DNA of 64,000 nucleotides from contig CAXTAK010000007.1 of NCBI GenBank assembly GCA_964242735.1, positions 1-64,000 of the forward strand, read 5' to 3'. The position numbers and the translations under genes were made by a program. Positions 62,946-64,000 of this stretch are shown here, in pieces; the first letter of the stretch is position 1, and every line of letters begins with the position of its first letter. The notes below the pieces were generated by a model. The model saw nothing but the letters and a program-made list of their open reading frames with translations, did not search any database and was not told where the DNA came from. The stretch is from CADCUY01 sp964242735. Lineage in GTDB: Bacteria; Actinomycetota; Actinomycetes; Actinomycetales; Quadrisphaeraceae.

Positions 62946-64000
62946 GTGACCACCACCCCCGACGGCCCGCCCGCCTCCGCGCCGACCACCAGCGCTGACC
63001 CCGACGGGGTGGAGGCGCTCCTGGAGGACGCCGCTTCCATCGTCGACGACGTCGCCGAGCGGGAGTTCGAGCCCCAGGACCTCGCGGCCATGGACGCCCT
63101 GGACCAGCCGCGGCGGATGGTGCTCGTGCACGCCCACCCCGACGACGAGACCATCGGCAACGGGGCCACCATGGCCCGCTACGCCCTCGCCGGGGCGGGG
63201 GTGACCCTGGTGACGTGCACCCGCGGGGAGCGCGGGGAGGTCGTCGAGCCGACGCTGGCCCACCTGGAGGGCGACCGGCCCGCGCTGGCGGCTCACCGGG
63301 TGATGGAGCTGGGCACCGCCATGGAGGCCCTGGGGGTCGAGGACCACCGCTTCCTCGACGACGCGCCCCTGGAGGGCGAGGACGCCGCCACCACCGCCCA
63401 CGCCCGCTACGAGGACTCCGGCATGGCGTGGGTGGAGGTCCCCGGGGGTCGCACCGCCGGGCCGGCGCCGGACACCGACGCCTCCGCGTTCGCCCTGGCC
63501 GACGTCGAGCAGGCCGCCTCCCGGCTGGCGGGGGTGCTGCGCGAGGTGCGCCCTCAGGTGCTCATCACCTACGAGGCCGGCGGCGGGTACGGCCACCCCG
63601 ACCACGTGCAGGCCGCGCGGGTGGCGCTGCGCGCCGTGGCGCTGGCCGCCGACACCGGCGCGCCCCTGGTGGCGGGCACCGAGCCGTGGACGGTGGCGAA
63701 GGTCTACGAGTCGGTGGTGCCCGCCTCCCAGCTGGCGGCCATGGGGTGGGACGGCCCGCCGCCGAGCATGGTCGTGCCGGACGAGGAGATCAGCGCGGTG
63801 GTCGACGCGCCCGAGCAGCTGGCGGCGAAGGTCGCGGCGCTGCGCGCGCACCGCAGCCAGGTGCAGGTGCGTCACGGTGACGACGGGTGGGAGCTGAACG
63901 TCTCCGACGAGGTGTGGGTGCCGGTGTCGACCAGCGAGGCCTACCGCCTCGCCCGGGGCCCGGCGTCCACCCTCGGTGCCCGCGAGACCGACCTGTTCAC
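62946..64000 (+). CDS. mshB: MshB-type GlcNAc-Ins deacetylase (cut by window end)
   Basis: PIG-L/LmbE family zinc deacetylase of mycothiol biosynthesis. Zinc motifs are VHAHPDDETIGNGATMARYA (H64, D67) and GGGYGHPDHVQAARVAL, the second His. About 57 residues before the first motif are unusual for MshB; a later Met (MDALDQPRRMVLVHAH) may be the true start. The frame is open to the edge, so the C-terminus is missing. Mycothiol genes support an actinobacterial host. 28 bases after typA. Confidence 0.85.
   Translation, partial: MTTTPDGPPASAPTTSADPDGVEALLEDAASIVDDVAEREFEPQDLAAMDALDQPRRMVLVHAHPDDETIGNGATMARYALAGAGVTLVTCTRGERGEVVEPTLAHLEGDRPALAAHRVMELGTAMEALGVEDHRFLDDAPLEGEDAATTAHARYEDSGMAWVEVPGGRTAGPAPDTDASAFALADVEQAASRLAGVLREVRPQVLITYEAGGGYGHPDHVQAARVALRAVALAADTGAPLVAGTEPWTVAKVYESVVPASQLAAMGWDGPPPSMVVPDEEISAVVDAPEQLAAKVAALRAHRSQVQVRHGDDGWELNVSDEVWVPVSTSEAYRLARGPASTLGARETDLF

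Overview
This is a very GC-rich window with many GTG starts and dense gene packing. The run ispH / xseA-xseB / rmuC / ychF on the left and a mycothiol deacetylase (mshB) on the right point to a high-GC Actinomycetota chromosome. A Kineococcus/Quadrisphaera-like genus is possible, but I cannot prove it from the sequence.

Layout. 1-9.5 kb is housekeeping: exonuclease VII (xseAB) divergent from the isoprenoid enzyme IspH, a pentapeptide-repeat protein, a DUF222/HNH protein, RmuC, a small tyrosine phosphatase, a SIMPL-domain exported protein and the GTPase YchF. 9.6-14.8 kb is an accessory island of visibly different base use. It holds a frameshifted DUF6602 nuclease-like gene, a truncated nucleotidyltransferase translationally coupled to a HEPN-like gene, a second convergent HEPN-like gene, a Uma2-like protein, and a complete MntA-HepT toxin-antitoxin pair. 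The island is bracketed by a diverged direct repeat of the mntA 5' end. 14.8-17.3 kb holds a VOC protein with a divergent WYL regulator, and two membrane proteins. 17.8-24.2 kb is a taurine-type operon: tpa-like transaminase, three ABC transporter genes and an SDR reductase, with a MocR/TauR-type regulator. 24.4-29.4 kb has a broken GGDEF gene, gamma-glutamyltransferase, an AlkZ-like glycosylase and small unknowns. 29.6-35.4 kb is a complete oligopeptide-type ABC operon (oppABCDF-like). 35.4-48.2 kb is a mosaic: VIT transporter, NUDIX, a VapBC relic, acetyltransferases, methyltransferases, a serine hydrolase, a VapB-VapC fusion, lipoproteins, an alcohol dehydrogenase, a RelA/SpoT relic, a YcaQ-like glycosylase and a LysM-NlpC/P60 hydrolase. 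48.3-53.9 kb is a five-gene operon for an unknown acid sugar: TIM-barrel isomerase, 3-hydroxyacyl-CoA-dehydrogenase-type enzyme, MFS importer, SDR and four-carbon acid-sugar kinase. 54-57.8 kb has a chemoreceptor pseudogene, a DUF2277 relic, a homocysteine methyltransferase and a second pentapeptide protein. 58-60.9 kb is a DUF262-HipA gene pair, followed by typA and the start of an mshB-like gene.

How parts fit. The taurine operon has 4-base stop/start overlaps at most joints. Its content suggests uptake of taurine, transamination to sulfoacetaldehyde, and reduction to isethionate, which would use taurine as a nitrogen source. The acid-sugar operon likewise has importer, dehydrogenases, isomerase and kinase but no aldolase in view. 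The most novel-looking modules are the coupled truncated-MNT/HEPN pair and the DUF262-HipA pair without a HipB. Several genes (DUF6602, GGDEF, chemoreceptor, RelA/SpoT, DUF2277, VapBC) carry frameshifts or nonsense codons, so either decay is active or the assembly has some indel errors.
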